DNA of 64,000 nt from Prostheceraeus crozeri (Eukaryota; Platyhelminthes; Polycladida; Euryleptidae). Positions 63,335 to 64,000 of the stretch are shown one piece after another (within the stretch, counting starts at the first letter, position 1; each line of letters starts with the position of its first letter). The stretch covers positions 1 to 64,000 of the forward strand of contig CAJQUW010004437.1 of the NCBI GenBank assembly GCA_907163375.1, in the 5' to 3' direction. The translations under genes were made by a program, and so were the position numbers. The notes under the pieces are model-generated. The model searched no databases, was not told the DNA's origin, and was given only the letters and a program-made list of their open reading frames with translations.

Positions 63335-64000
63335 TGTCTCTTCAGAAAAGAACAAGGTGCCTACATCGCGTCGTAAACGTGGAATTTTCCTTAATTCGAC
63401 AATTGCTTTTGAAGTACATTCTATCATTCTCAGTCTTCACATAGTCATGCTTGGGGAGCTAAGATACCAAGCTTAAAAACTGCGATCCAATGACATCGAA
63501 ACAAAATTCCACAATTTATGAATTTCAACGATTTTAATATATACACATGGTTTGTAAGTTTGATCCTACGAATTTTGAAATTCAGAAATTTTACTTTTGT
63601 CATTTCAAACCGATTTAAGAATGATTTCTAAAGGTGTTCGAAGAATTAGCGACTCAAAAATGCCTATAAATGAGTCCATGTCAAGAACATACCGGTAATA
63701 GTCATATTTCATTATCCTGTTATAAGTAATATTTTACAATAATACGTGTATATTGTAATAAGTATATTAATATGTAATATTGATATTATTATTAAATTAA
63801 TCAATAATATTTAATGTGTACATATTAATAGTATATAATATGTAATAAGTATATTTTACATTAATACGTGCATAGCATTGTGGCCTCTACACATATCGTT
63901 TAGCAATATATTGCACATGTTGTAATACAACGAATTTCATTGGCCTATAAGCTCTGTATCTGCCAAGTACATGTCAATTGACGATCAAGTGTCATAAAAG
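63335..64000. other. AT-rich end of window
   Basis: A tract of TAATATT/AATATTA words (63715-63880) contains a roughly 30-bp direct repeat (ATATTTTACA.TAATACGTG) about 120 bp apart. No gene is seen. Confidence 0.5.

Overview
This window looks like repeat-dense, AT-rich DNA from an animal nuclear genome. Supporting signs are spliced genes with GT-AG introns, DNA transposon families typical of metazoans (PIF/Harbinger, piggyBac, hAT, Tc1/mariner-IS630, Crypton, animal EnSpm/CACTA-like), several GIY-YIG Penelope-like elements (PLEs) and LINEs. Recurrent words such as taggcct and tacatgta, and the PLE load, would suit a marine invertebrate, possibly an echinoderm or hemichordate. That placement is weak. 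No ordinary host housekeeping gene was recognised.

Layout. 1-6980: mostly featureless, with an ATGCAT-rich cluster (626-820) and an RTE-like LINE tail (1433-2171). 6984-31968: one fragmented EnSpm/CACTA-like transposase gene on the plus strand, spread over 25 kb. Its first recognisable exon is split by a young 9.4-kb foldback-type element (7706-17072) whose arms are arrays of a 157-bp unit. A 9-bp target duplication shows exactly where it went in. The next intron (17693-30737) is filled by a hAT-like element that hosts a Harbinger (which itself hosts a PLE), a second Harbinger, and an IS630-type Tc1/mariner element.

33620-42979: a broken Gypsy LTR element that received two piggyBac insertions. 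One is an internally deleted 1-kb copy. The other is a nearly complete 4-kb copy, which itself received a 1.07-kb palindrome made of two PLE 3' ends. 45449-46714: a second ATGCAT cluster, a candidate exon and a MITE. 47458-56452: a PLE cluster with one plus-strand element capped by an inverted copy of its own 3' end, a second-lineage PLE (minus) sitting in its (TA)n tract, and a third PLE (minus) whose 3' UTR appears to hold a Crypton. 58645-62200: a CR1/L2-like LINE preceded by a tRNA-like promoter. 62565-63326: an internally deleted hAT.

Most notable: the foldback element with modular tandem-repeat arms; hammerhead-ribozyme-like motifs near the 3' end of every PLE copy; the repeated PLE habit of carrying an inverted copy of its own 3' end and lying in (TA)n tracts; and insertion nesting up to three or four levels, which gives a relative order of events.
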